Shown here: positions 9,055-20,516 of the stretch, one piece after another | Layout of the letters: every line of letters starts with the position of its first letter | How positions within the stretch are numbered: position 1 is the stretch's first letter | Translations under genes and position numbers: made by a program | The notes under the pieces: model-generated | Told to the model about the DNA's origin: nothing | The model's input: only the letters and a program-made list of their open reading frames with translations | Databases searched by the model: none | Assembly: GCA_910592205.1 (NCBI GenBank) | Contig: CAJVPJ010000507.1 | Span: 1-23,209, forward strand | Source of the DNA: Paraglomus occultum | Taxonomy: Eukaryota; Glomeromycota; Glomeromycetes; Paraglomerales; Paraglomeraceae | Length of the DNA stretch: 23,209 bases | Direction of reading: 5' to 3'

Positions 9055-11719
9055 ATAATAACGACATATAGTTACACAAAACGCCGTCGAGTTAAGGGGA
9101 ATGTTTTCAGACGAAAACGGTTACATTGTTTCTTTACTGTTCTGAAAATTTTCGTCATCATGACATTCACAAGCAGGAATAACATTGTTGATAGGAAACA
9201 AATGCGTAACTAGTTGTATTGATAATGATGTGAAATCGTATGTAAAAGTCGTAAGGCCTCATTGTACATGTGTTACTCGTTTTTACGCAGCTATGTAATA
9301 GCTTTAGAATATTCGATCTGCTATTACATCAATTGTTTGCTTTACTATGATGCAATATAACAGAGAAAGTAAAAGTAAAGTAGCAGTGTACGGTAATCCT
9401 ACCTGCGTTGTTGATGGCTGCAACCCGTGTGAGGTGAAAAAAAAAGTGATAAGAGAAAGAGCAAGAAGAATATAAAGCTCGATTTTTACAGGTTTTAAAA
9501 CCTTTCGCACATTGTGAAATAGTGAAACTTTTGAGCATAATGGTAAGGGTATGCATTATTAGTGTGTGTTCTAGGAATGGAGTAACCTTTTATGTATATT
9601 TGAGGCTTATTAATTGCAGGGTTTTCGATGTTGATCGTACATTCATTATTCCATAATTTGCGGTTGTTACGCCTTCTGTTCGTAATTGGTAAAACCAGAC
9701 AGAAAGCCTTATTCTTATTCAGCGTCATCAAGATCTCTTAAAATTAATCCAATCAACTTGTTCTCTTGCTTTGTCTAAGAATGCGTGCGCCTTTTACACG
9801 AACCATGATAAAATCTTTTGTGCCCATCGTAAGCGTTTCGCCTTATCAGGTGGCTTGTATTTCACTTTTTCTTTCGAGCATATTCTAAATGTTAATAGAC
9901 ATCACAAATATTCGTCCTTTTACTCTTAAATTTGACACGTCATAATGGTTGATAATGCTACCAGTTAATGCATGATTTTTGAAAATGCATTCAACTATTT
10001 TATCAATTCACTGTGATATAATTCTTTGTATTTCCACAAACACGCATTCTTATCAGAAAGTAACGATCAACTCTAATACTAACGTATAGACATACATTTT
10101 CTGACAAAAAAACGTATTGCAATTATATTAAAGTTTGTTGCACCAGATCGCTTTTTAAAACATTATTACTTGTCCATCCATTTTCTTTCAGCTGGGCTAT
10201 AAACAAAATTGCTTGTTTCTCAGGTTTCGATAAACTGGATCAACTTTGCGTAAATAAACTATTATGATCATAACAACCTAATTTCAATAGAAATATTTTC
10301 TTGTTGACAGTAAACTTATAACACTATTTCCGTTTCTATGTTAATAACGGGAAATTTTGTCTATTGATCTGGTAAACTGTGTTTATTGGGGAGTTACTTG
10401 GTTTGCCAGAACATTTATTATTTTTTAATCAGTGAATATTTGCCTGAAAATTGAGTCCATCATTGATTGTATAGATCTAGTTGGTTATCGTCAGCAACTT
10501 TTTATATATTTATTTCATTATCGATGTTTTTTTTTTTTTTCAACTGTTTTGAATGTGTTAAGCCTAACATTATCTTGCGAGCATGCAGCCAACATTATTA
10601 AGATAATAAATAAACGATACTGACGAATATCATTACCTGTGCACTTTTTTGCTATGATAATTTGTCTTTTGATCGAACAATGAACCGAACAAATCTTGTA
10701 TGTCACTTGCAAAAAGAAAAACAATTTGCTGGTTGAGGAAACACCATGTTGTAGTTTGATATTCTTCGCTATCGCTCTTGTCCGTACAACAGAAAACATG
10801 TACATTTTTTCTCGTGTCGCTCCACCTGTTAATGTTTTCTACTCAACTGCTTGTCTCGTTGATGGTTCAGATATTTGGTACTTCCGTACATATTCAGCGA
10901 ACATATTAAACATGGTTAGTAAGACACAAGAGTTATTGTTATACAAACCATGAAAATGCATTTAAAGTGATTCGACATTGGATAAAGGATTTTGCGAGCA
11001 AATTATTTGTTGCTCCAGCACGTCGTATCTCTCTAAACACAATTAGATTACAGTCATACCTTTTCACAAACTGATAGTAAAATGTTTTTGATCTTTTCTA
11101 TATTTGTTTGAGGGACTATTATACTTTATTGGTGAAAGAAATTAAGCCTTTGCACAAACTGGACGTCCGAAATTTAAGAAAACTGTTGCTTTTCAAATGC
11201 CTAAAACTCAAAACTTTTTTAGTTGATTAAAAATTTTAAACCGTAACTTTATTCTACTTCATCTGCTCTATTATTCTTGCGGATTAGTTTTTCTCTAAAC
11301 CCTCTAATATAAAAGCCTTAGGATTTTGAAAGTTAGGTATTTTATTTCGGTCTTTAGGTGTCTTGCACCATATTGCTTATCATGTGACGTATTTTGATAA
11401 TAATAATTCTTCTGTTCTTCAAATCTTGTTCGATAGGGTCATTTAATTCACTATACCTATTAGCAAACTCCAATCCACCAATATATAACTCAAATCTATC
11501 AGCAGCTGTCTCGCGTGGATTGCAAGTCCGCCATCGCTAATACTAATATATCAACAAATAGACTGAAATCACAGGATATGCCCTATTCACTCGGGAGATT
11601 GATTGACAATTTGATTACCAACATGTCAAGCCGTTTCAACTTTGTTCATCGTAAAGGTATCTTCTTTATACCCTCTCAACACGTTTTAATTTTAACAGCT
11701 TTCACATATATATTATATA
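9055..11719. other. Long AT-rich gene-poor region
   Basis: 2.6 kb without a supportable gene. Minus-strand frames at 9304-9510 (two hydrophobic stretches, but only a GTG start) and 9495-9731 are open but lack a start or domain that would make them credible. A run of 14 T at about 10527-10540 and numerous A/T runs are present. No tRNA, transposon terminus or splice-supported exon was found. Confidence 0.35.
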
Positions 11720-12298
11720 CAATCAAATCTCTTTATACCGATACGAGTAGCACCGCCATTTACATCGGTATAACGAGTTTACCGGTATAATCAGAGGCCC
11801 TCTTTATAATAATATTGTTTATGAAAACCTCATTACATCGGTATAACAAATAAATAATAATTATATCTATTTTGAAATAAGGATTTTTATTTCATCACAT
11901 ACTTATGAGTTAATAAAACTATCCATCGTTGATTGTTTCTAAGCCCACAATTGACTCTGCACTTTACGCAATTCTAATATCATTTTAACATCAAAAGCAA
12001 AATCCTGGGAGGATTTACCAGAAATTCTATTGCGCTACTAACACCCCCAACGCTCCTTTAACCGAATTCAAGAAACAAACCAATCAACACAAATTCACGT
12101 GAATCCTACATATATAATAACTGAGACAAGTTGATTGGTCAATTTTGGTGTTGCACAATAATATCGCAGAGAAAAACACGAATTAACCGTTCCGAAGATT
12201 GCATCGGTAGAAAATAATAAGACTGGTTTGGGTAAACGAAATTTCATCGGTATACGCAGTTATCGGTATAAGAATATCGGTATAAAGAGGTTTGACTG
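11720..12298. mobile_element. Non-autonomous DNA transposon (MITE) with TA target duplication, pogo/Tc1-mariner type
   Basis: Terminal inverted repeats of about 25 bases: left CAATCAAATC then TCTTTATACCGAT (11720-11742), right the reverse complement of CAGTCAAACC then TCTTTATACCGAT (ending 12298), differing at two positions. A TA dinucleotide flanks both ends (11718-11719 and 12299-12300), as made by Tc1/mariner and pogo transposases. The motif ATCGGTATA and close variants recur several times near both ends (about 11764, 11780, 11835, 12245, 12262 and 12275), resembling subterminal transposase binding sites. An internal inverted pair, ACCAATCAAC (12079) and GTTGATTGGT (12130), lies near the centre. 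No transposase frame is present in 579 bases, so it depends on an enzyme elsewhere. Confidence 0.8.
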
Positions 12299-12401
12299 TA
12301 TATTGGAACACAGTGCAAAACCACAACCTTAAGAAGCTCGCGAAAAAGAGTGGTGTGGGTAGGTAACTGGTAGGGTGAATATAGAAAGAGAGAGAAAGTC
12401 G

Positions 12402-14238
12402 TTTAAAAGGAAAGAGCGATGCTATTGTTATGTCTCTTATAATTTTGTAGCTCAAGAAAATCTCCCCATCATCTTTAAACTTGTCCTCCGTGAAATCGGC
12501 GAAGATAACGAAATGCCTGCCCTTCTGTTCGATTGGAACATGCAAGGCTTTAACGACACAGCCGTTGCAAATTGTCGTAATGGGGTCCCAAACCAAGATC
12601 GAGCTGCTATAATTGCAAACCTGATCGCACACGGGGCAACCGATTATGAGAACTTGAACGTTTTATTTGTCTTCCGGGACGGACATGCCATTGGGGGTTA
12701 GGGTGCTAATATCGAAGTAAAGTTACCATGATACTGTAGGAGCTACTCATTATTATCTGTGTTCTGGCTTCTTTAACATAATTTAATTCATCGTTCTTCT
12801 CTAAAGGGCTAGAAGACAACCAGGCGTTCCAAACGTTACCCATTCAATTCTCAGACTCGACAAGGCTGCACCAACTACGGGTAGAGTGGATATAGATATT
12901 GAAAACTACTCGATTGTTTGAAACTAAAACATTTCCCGTCACATCTCTCTCTCGACTACGCCAACTGTGATAAACATCTAAGGCTTCGTTTAGACAATGT
13001 TACGATAACTATCGCGAGGAACTTTTATTCACAACGAGGTGCTCAATGTTACGATAACACACACTACAGAATATTTCATACTGCAAATGATTTTGTCAAT
13101 TGCTAATTCGTCTTCTATTAAAGGCTGGCTATACCGATTATTATAACAAACTTTTTACTGTTGCGCATTATGCCTACTTACCTCATGCCATACGCGTAAT
13201 CGAATTGGGATTCTCTAGATTAGAATCTTGAAGACGCAGTATCACCTGAATCTATAACTGAAGAATTTATTACAGATTATGGTAAATATTATCGTATGAA
13301 ATGGTTCGGAAACTACGAGATGCGGGCACTAATAATGAGACAGCAGTTGAAGCCATTATTCGTGAAGATTATAGAAATGATAGACTTACAACCGTTAACC
13401 AAGCTGAGATGCATCAAATTTGTCTGGAATTACCAAAGACTTGTACACCCGTTAAAGATATTGATGATCGAAATAGATATAAAGTCAATGATGTCAAAAC
13501 ATGCTTAAACTCGTCAGAATCGATACAATACTTAGTACCAAAAATGGGCTCGGGTTTTTGATAATACAGACGCGTCTCGTAGTGCTAAAAAATTTGGCTT
13601 AAAATCGGATAAAGCAAAACTTGGTTTATTAAATTCAGCATTTTCTGCAATCTATGAGATAAAGTTTAAAACTACTAATAACAAAAATACGCATTACCAT
13701 CTAGTTGGAGCACTTAACAATGAGCATGCTCCCAAATTACCGGAATACCAAACAGGGGAAGGCTCTTTTATGAACATGGGGAAGATATACGATACAGTTA
13801 CAGAAAACTATCACCTGATGAATGGTCTCTATGCCCAATACAAACACAGATTGTATTACAAAGCCATAATACTGTAATTCATTATTACCGCCAAAATTGC
13901 GCTGTTGAGAATCTATTTCGATTTAAAAATCATACAAGGGGCTTTTGTGCCGGCTTGAAAGAAACTTTATACTATATTGCACGGGAGGGGTTTTTTGTGT
14001 CATTTAATGATGCTAGCAAGACGCGAAAATCTACTCATTATCTTGAAGTTAGAAGCTCTTTTTGTCTCATTCGATAGTTCTGCGAGTGAAACTTGCTAAT
14101 ATGTCTGGGGCAACACTTAGTAATAGAAATAGTAGGTACCCCGCAAATTGTGTAAGGAAACTTGGCTATATTTTTCTCGTGGAGATTCCAATGTTTTGCA
14201 CAACCAGTAGTTCGAGTGCATATTTTACCACAAACTGA
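12402..14238 (+). pseudogene. Unidentified decayed protein-coding block in many frames
   Basis: Successive stretches with protein-like codon use follow each other in changing frames: to TAG 12701 (frame of 12402), 12811-12921, 12918-13106, 13112-13231, 13227 to ~13320, 13301-13561, 13545-13877, 13760-14077 and 14092-14238. Each stretch has the purine-first codon bias of real genes and ends at a stop where the next begins. The text is coherent (for example GFNDTAVANCRNGVPNQDR, LDNVTITIARNFYSQRG, KFGLKSDKAKLGLLNSAF, CAVENLFRFKNHTRGFC). I could not place it in any family. Possible origins are a mobile-element or virus-like gene, or a fungal gene family member. Splicing could explain one boundary (CTCTAAAGGGCTAG ending 12811), but most switches have no donor/acceptor pair, so decay is the simpler reading. 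TGA is not needed as a sense codon here, unlike at 91-1438. Confidence 0.5.
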
Positions 14239-14426
14239 ACCATCGCTCTTTATATGTGGCAGGTAACGCGATCCATGTATTATTATTTTATGTTTATATT
14301 TTTCTTTCTTAATATTAATTTCAATTATGCTTAAAATCCGTAATAATTTAGACCGAGCCTAGATGACATCCAGAAATGCATAGTATATGTACGCAAAATT
14401 AATATTCAAACATTAGTTGTTTGAGA

Positions 14427-15114
14427 ATGGCAGTGGTACCACAGCAACTAAATATTTTTGATGAATTACTAGAACAAATCTTATATTCTTTAGAACCCTC
14501 CTGCTTTGTTTGTTAATATCACTGCGGTGCTCCTATTCTATGGCGACGCATTGATTTTTTTACAGAAAAAGATTATCAGAGAAGTCCGTATGGTCGAAAG
14601 ATGCCTCGAGCTCCTACTCGGCAATTGATAAACTTTAAAAAAGTCATGTGTGGAAAGATAAAGCCAACCTGTTGCGCCAAGATGGTATACCTCAGCTTAG
14701 ATGATTTAAAATCTCAGATGCATTGATTAGTACGATTCTGCGCTCATGTCCGCACTCTTATTCTTGACCGAAGTAATGGTTTTACTAACATACCAATTAT
14801 AGAAATTGCAAGATATTGCCCAAAGCTATTACATCTGAGTCTTAATTCATGTATATGTCTCATTAATCGATGTATCGCTGAAATTACTCGCTCGGCCCAA
14901 AAACTTGGACATCTTGAGCTTGGTGATTGTTCGATTAGTAATAAAGCTGTCGAGGAAATAGCCCGTAACTGTAATAATTTGAAATATCTTAGTTTGAAGG
15001 GTTGTAAAGGGATTAGTGAAAGAAGTGATGAAAAAACTTAATCCTAAAATTAAAATCGAATATTCTGATTATTCAGATAATAAATGGTCACGACATTTGG
15101 CATTTTTGCTGTAA
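14427..15114 (+). pseudogene. F-box/LRR pseudogene, few lesions
   Basis: From ATG 14427 the frame gives a short F-box (LNIFDELLEQILYSLEPS), then is stopped by TAA at 14514. It resumes in the same frame with HCGAPILWRRIDFF, the usual end of a fungal F-box, and is stopped again by TGA at 14724. It then continues in frame as leucine-rich repeats of the AMN1/FBXL type: LLHLSLNSCICLI, LGHLELGDCSIS and LKYLSLKGCKGIS, spaced ~26 residues with conserved C and N positions. Near 15020 a one-base shift leads to a second frame ending in TAA 15112-15114. The part between F-box helices appears shortened (the VSLVCKRW stretch is missing), so a small deletion probably accompanies the first stop. The original product would have been a short SCF substrate receptor. 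Lesions are few, so inactivation looks recent, or the locus may still be transcribed. Confidence 0.8.
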
Positions 15115-16729
15115 AAGAAGGAAGCCTCAGACTGCTAATTAATTTCGAATTGAAAAAACAATCTCCATAGTATATAACCCAACAAAGTGAGTATAACTTA
15201 TAACTGATACAATGTCAGCCGTCGCAACAAAAATCGTCAAAAAATACAATCTTACTCCAGAGATGAGTACATCCGATCTTAGTAAATATGCCTCTGAATT
15301 GCTCAACACATGAGAAATCGAAATTATTAATCAAATTTTGCTATTCATGGTTTGTAGACACTGATCATAGATTACTATGGTCGTCCTCGAGTGATGCGTC
15401 TACCGTATTAGTTCGAACGTTTATAAGTTGGGATTTATTTTAAAACGCATCTATACTTGGACGAATAATAATTATAATCGTCACCAAGATGTTGGTTGAA
15501 AAGTTTTAATTTTTTGCTCGAAAGGGAAAATTTTTTATCACAGTTGCCTCACTGTTCCTGATATCCAAATCAATTATTCCAGTCACCTATGAAATTGCAG
15601 ATTTTTTATTTTTACTTGCTGATAGTGCAGGAGAAAAGTTTATCAACCTTTGTCACATGCATGTAGCAATGATGTGGTTAGACGGCGGATTAATAAATTG
15701 GCAACAGGGGAAATGTTAAAGGTAATGCTGAGAAAATCCCAATGAGGCAACAACATTGAAGAAGTAGTCAACGGAAACCCATATAACAGCATGAGAACTG
15801 AAATAGTATAAGAATTGTTATTATAATGGTGTCGAGTCAACAAACGCGGGACAGCAATCGATTGAGATTTCGCAGTAGAAATATAGTAGATTTTCACATT
15901 CTCAAAAGTAATGATACGAACAAAAAAGCAGAGATGCGATAATTCTCAAAGGTTGTTCAGAAACTTTTAACCCTTGAAACGGTCATGTCAAGAGAACATT
16001 TGTGACAACATTATTCACTATTCTTTGATACCAATCATTAGCACGTTTACTATTACAGAGTTTTTATTATAGCTTTGCTCTATTGCAATTGTAGATTACA
16101 TAATAATAGAAACATTAGATTGAAGAAATCGAACAGGCCCACCTTGAAGATCTCGATGCACCACCGAAGAACACAATCAAGAATACGGAAATTTCGGAAA
16201 TACTATATATCCGATTAAGCGAGAGTCAAATATGTATGGTCCATCCCCTGAATTTTGTATGGTAATACATAGCAGAAATTGTAAGATCATCTAATCTCTG
16301 ACTCGATACAAAATCTTGAACGTGATTATTACCTTTTTTGTTCTGTGCTAACTGATTTCCAAAACGTATTGGCTCGATGAATTCCCTTTGTGTTGTTAAA
16401 TTCCTGCTTCGATACTTGCAATTCACATCACGCCACTACCATTAAAAATTCAGTTACAAAGCTTATATAGAGCGAAATAAACTTTGCGGTCCAACCGTAA
16501 CTATTGCTTATTATTATGTTATGATTGTATGATTATGCTCATTTGGACTGAACCTTAACAAAAATTTTCTTATTCAATTTATTCCCGATGTTTCATATGT
16601 GCAAATTTCTTATTTAGTGTCTAATCTTAAACTAGGTAAAAATCACTAACACTGGCAAGTACTTATTGTTTTATCATAATTGTTGGATGCGTGTGTTATT
16701 ATTCCTTATCGATATAGTAATTATTAACG
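15115..16729. other. Intergenic region with possible coding remnants
   Basis: ATG 15211 opens 33 codons (to TGA 15310), and a neighbouring frame (~15298-15450) reads as a coherent stretch (LLIKFCYSWFVDTDHRLLW). Together these could be a second dead gene beside the F-box pseudogene, but no family is recognisable. On the plus strand about 16120-16262 another short coherent frame (AHLEDLDAPPKNT) is visible. None is long enough to call. Confidence 0.3.
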
Positions 16730-17974
16730 TCAACCAACTATCCATCCCATTGTTGTCTTTCCTGTATCTACATTATCACCAATAAGGAAAGCCTTTTTTA
16801 TGCAACCAGACCAGTTACCAATAAACGCAACACAACTCATGCGTGGTAAACCCTGGATTCGAATATGACACCAAGACTTTTTCGAAGGTGAGAGTATTTT
16901 CAAATATTCCCAAGGCTTTTCGATTTCGCTTTTCTCCCAATTGTCACCAACTGCACCACCAATTATAGCAATGCGGTCTCTTATGCAAAACATTGCAGCA
17001 CCAACACGTCGGCCAGGGCTTTGTTTTTGTCCATCGGTGAAAACCCATTCAGGTGGAAGTTTCAGCGGTGTCCACGCATAAACCATCGAAGAGATATATC
17101 TTAACCATTTATGATTTTGTATGTCATACGCCCACACATTGCTATCATTATGTAATTCATTTTTCTCTTCTGAGACAATCCGTTGACCTCCGTAAATATA
17201 AAGTTTACCGCGGACTTTCAAGGCGCAATGCAAGGATCTTGCATATGGAAGATTGGACATTGAATTGTGAATTGTCCAAACGCTATTTGCAAGATTGTAC
17301 GTTGCAAAATCTTTACTATTATACGAACCGTCTGTAAAAATAAAATTATGTTAATTTGAATTTTATTACAATCGAAAATTATTGACATCGATAATACCGT
17401 CAGTCGCACATAGACCGCCGTAGACCGCTAGATGGTTATGATCGATTGCGCTAAGCGAATGCATCGAACGAGAAGAAGGAATCGTTCCCGTCTGCATTAA
17501 AACATGCAGTTGTACATCGCGTACATCAAACTCGTACAAAACGTTTGTTGGTTTTCCACTGAGCAGATCTATTCCACCATGGATATATATTTTATTCGAA
17601 ATCGATGATGTTGCCGGATATTTGACAGGTCTATATAAATCAGACACTTTAATTGAGACGCTGACCCATTTAGGATTTTTCACGTTCAGATCTATATTCC
17701 AAGCTGTCGGGTTTTCGATAGAAAGAACGAGTACGTATAATGTTGATCCAATCAAAACAGCGTTGCGATAGTAAAGTCCAATCTCGGCGGCTCTGTCGTC
17801 GGAAATGTTATATGATACACCATGCCATTTTGGAAAAATTAAACCGTACCGCTTCGAACTCACAATTTGATAAAGTAAGTTGCACGTTCGGGATAAGGTA
17901 ACCAAATCCTGTGTATCCAGATACTCAAGAATAATTTCGATTATCTCAGTCGATATTGATAAGAGTGTAACCAT
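16730..17974 (-). CDS. F-box protein with kelch repeats
   Basis: Two exons, 17974-17398 and 17331-16730. The intron 17397-17332 is 66 nt (GTATTA...TTTTTACAG) and the phase fits, giving 392 residues. Residues ~4-45 are an F-box (LSISTEIIEIILEYLDTQDL, then LSRTCNLLYQIVSSKRY). Kelch blades follow, recognised by the di-glycine motif after hydrophobic beta strands: KIYIHGGIDLL, LAVYGGL, KLYIYGGQRI and IAIIGGAVGD, with the later W/Y positions of kelch repeats (VWAYDIQNHKW, WCHIRIQGLPRMS). By family knowledge the F-box would bind Skp1 and the kelch propeller the substrate. I chose ATG 17974 because only non-ATG codons lie upstream in frame. TTTTTTTCCAG just before it looks like a splice acceptor, so a 5' UTR intron or an extra upstream exon is possible. 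The end GWIVG then TGA is abrupt but has no sign of damage. Confidence 0.87.
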
Positions 17975-20516
17975 AATTACCTGGAAAAAAATAAAAATTA
18001 CCACCCCTTTCTTAACAAATACCTAAACTAGAAAATGAATAAAATGAGTGAAAAATTTTTGAAGCTTGAGGGTTTTGTGGTTATGATCACTACGTAATTG
18101 GAGAATGTGGTGGGTGAAGGAAGTAACTGTATTTATAAGACATTAATTGTTCCACAAGATTATTCCAAAATTTAACCGCGTTAGATAATCCCATTTCTTT
18201 TTCCTATCACGGTTGTTTACGAACTTTTTTGAACAAATGGCGTAAATTTATTGTCAGGTTTGTCCAATTACAGTGACGCGTAGACATTATGAGAATCTTG
18301 GAGCAAGACGGGTCTTCTTTTAGTAGGTATGGTTAAACGCGGTGTTCGATCGCGCATGCTAGTTGAACAAGACCTGACGTAAAGCAAAGTTGTAGAGTTG
18401 CCGTAAAGTTAAACTAACATTAGTTTGCCGGTAATATTACTATTATCTCGCAAAATAAAAATTTTAGAATTAAAAATAATAAAATTTTTTAATATATATG
18501 TATATATAGATTTCCCTTTTTTTTTTCACCTCAGTTTCACAAAAAAAAACAGAAACAGTAAGTATATTAAAGCGAGTTGTACAGAACGTTAACACTAGAA
18601 ATGACAAAAAATTTTTTGGTGGAAAACCGTCTTATCGAGGTTATACATTGTTTATTTCTATTCTCATCTAACTGGTTTCGAGTGTTATATATGCGTTATT
18701 CGACATGTAGTTTGCGCTTATTATCTTGCAAAGAGGTTTTTATAAATAAAGATGAGTTTATGAGATGCTTGGAAAAAACAAACAAACAAACTTTGTGTTG
18801 ACGCTCAGTGCAAAGCGTATTAGAGTACATATACAACATTAATTTCTTATTTTATTAGTTCGCATACTTTTATAGCCAACATTGGAAAGTATTGTTGTCA
18901 TCACGCCACCGAGGACAGTTACACTATTGGAAGGGGGCAGTTACACCATTGGGAAAACTATTCCCCATTTTTGAAAAAAGAAAAGCAAAAAATTTTAAAT
19001 GGATAGCGGTGGAATTTTACTGATTATCTTAACCGTTTGTTGATTACACAGAAAATTTATGAGAATAAAGATTGATGATCGTTTCGATTTAAAGTTAGAG
19101 TCTATGCAATGTAATGTACAACAAACTCGTAATTTTGAATGGCGTATCAGAAGGACACCATTGAACTCGAACAAAGCAGCATGGAATTCTGTCTGTCAAT
19201 TCTACAAGTGTCTTATACCGAATTTTTGTAATATTACTCGTCCGTTTTTTGACTAGCAAATTTCATTGTTATTTCTTAGTTTGTAGGCCAAATCTTGACG
19301 AATTTACTCCTTACTTTTGTTGTGCATTTTTAAGAATATTGTTATTATGCTTTTTGCACTTTGACCATTAATAAATATTATTTACCATATTCTAAACTTT
19401 CAAACAAGCTACACATATTAGCAAAACGTAGCACATACGCAGAATAACACATCTTTAAAAAAATGGTTTGTAAAAGTTTATTATTATGTAAAATTTTTTA
19501 AAATTTACCTTATTGAGACTATGGCAGACTTTCATATTACTAGACAATATTTTTGTTTTACTTTATTCCGAATATAATAAGCTAAAAATTTCAACAAACC
19601 AAAGAGTAGTAAATTTTTAAAGATAACTACTCTGACACCTCGAGCTTGTGATATTCATGGATGTAATTTGCTTGCCTCTCATATTTACAATAAATTGACA
19701 TGTTATAAATTTGACAATTGAACACAAGTTTATTGTAAATCGTTCTTTGCTTTATACTTTTGGTTTCTAATAGAATATGACTTGTCGAACTGAACATGTT
19801 ACGTTTACACTACCGCGGATGACTTGTAATATCGATTACGTTAATATATAATATACTAAATTTATGCTTGACTCTGCAATTAAAAGTTGCTGTATGTACA
19901 AATTATCGCACAATTAACTATGGAGTTTTCTTTTGTTATACTCCAAAATTAAGCATACACAATGCACTAGCGAAGAAATCGATATCCAAAGTTGTTTTAT
20001 TTTTGGAATATTTCACTTGCGACAGCGCCAAGCATACACTGCATTCAACGTTGCGGGTGATGCAGATACAACATCAAAAACTCATATTTCTACAACATGT
20101 AATGTGTTATTGGAATTGGAGATCAATTCGGTTATGGAAGAGTTTCTAATAATAACGACATATTAGTGAAAGCATATATACTCTGTTAATAATAACTTTC
20201 TGCGCAAATCTTGAGCGCAAAACAGCAATCTTTTTTATGTGTTTAAATTGTTTCAATGTTGCTACTTTCTGCGTATTAGAAATAATAATGTTAACAAGTC
20301 ATTGCAAACTCTGTTTTATGCTGACAAACACCATAAACTATGTGTATCAAGGAATGAAGGCAATCGTTGCTGCTAACTTGATCTATGCTCTCACATTAGT
20401 TCCTAGTCACATGATTCGTATTTAATCGTTTGTGTCCCCAATATTATTACGCGTGTGGACCGCGCTCAGATATTACAAACAATATTAACTATTATTATTG
20501 CTTATACAAGCTCGAC
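17975..20516. other. Gene-poor AT-rich region between the kelch and WRAP73 genes
   Basis: 2.5 kb with no supported gene. Short direct repeats of CAGTTACAC(T/C)ATTGG occur at 18916 and 18938, and an alternating TA stretch lies near 18490-18510. Open frames at 18577-18801, 19059-19256 and 19868-20166 have no domains or linked exons. The last few hundred bases should contain the promoter and 5' UTR of the plus-strand WD40 gene, but no clear TATA box is visible. Confidence 0.4.

Noticed and set aside
9304-9731. Minus-strand frames with two hydrophobic stretches and an asparagine-rich part
   Set aside because: The hydrophobic frame starts only at GTG, the two frames overlap out of phase, and no splice sites join them.
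12183-12632. 149-codon minus-strand frame as a gene
   Set aside because: Its C-terminal third is the MITE end, and the opposite strand at 12480-12701 has the stronger purine-first codon pattern.
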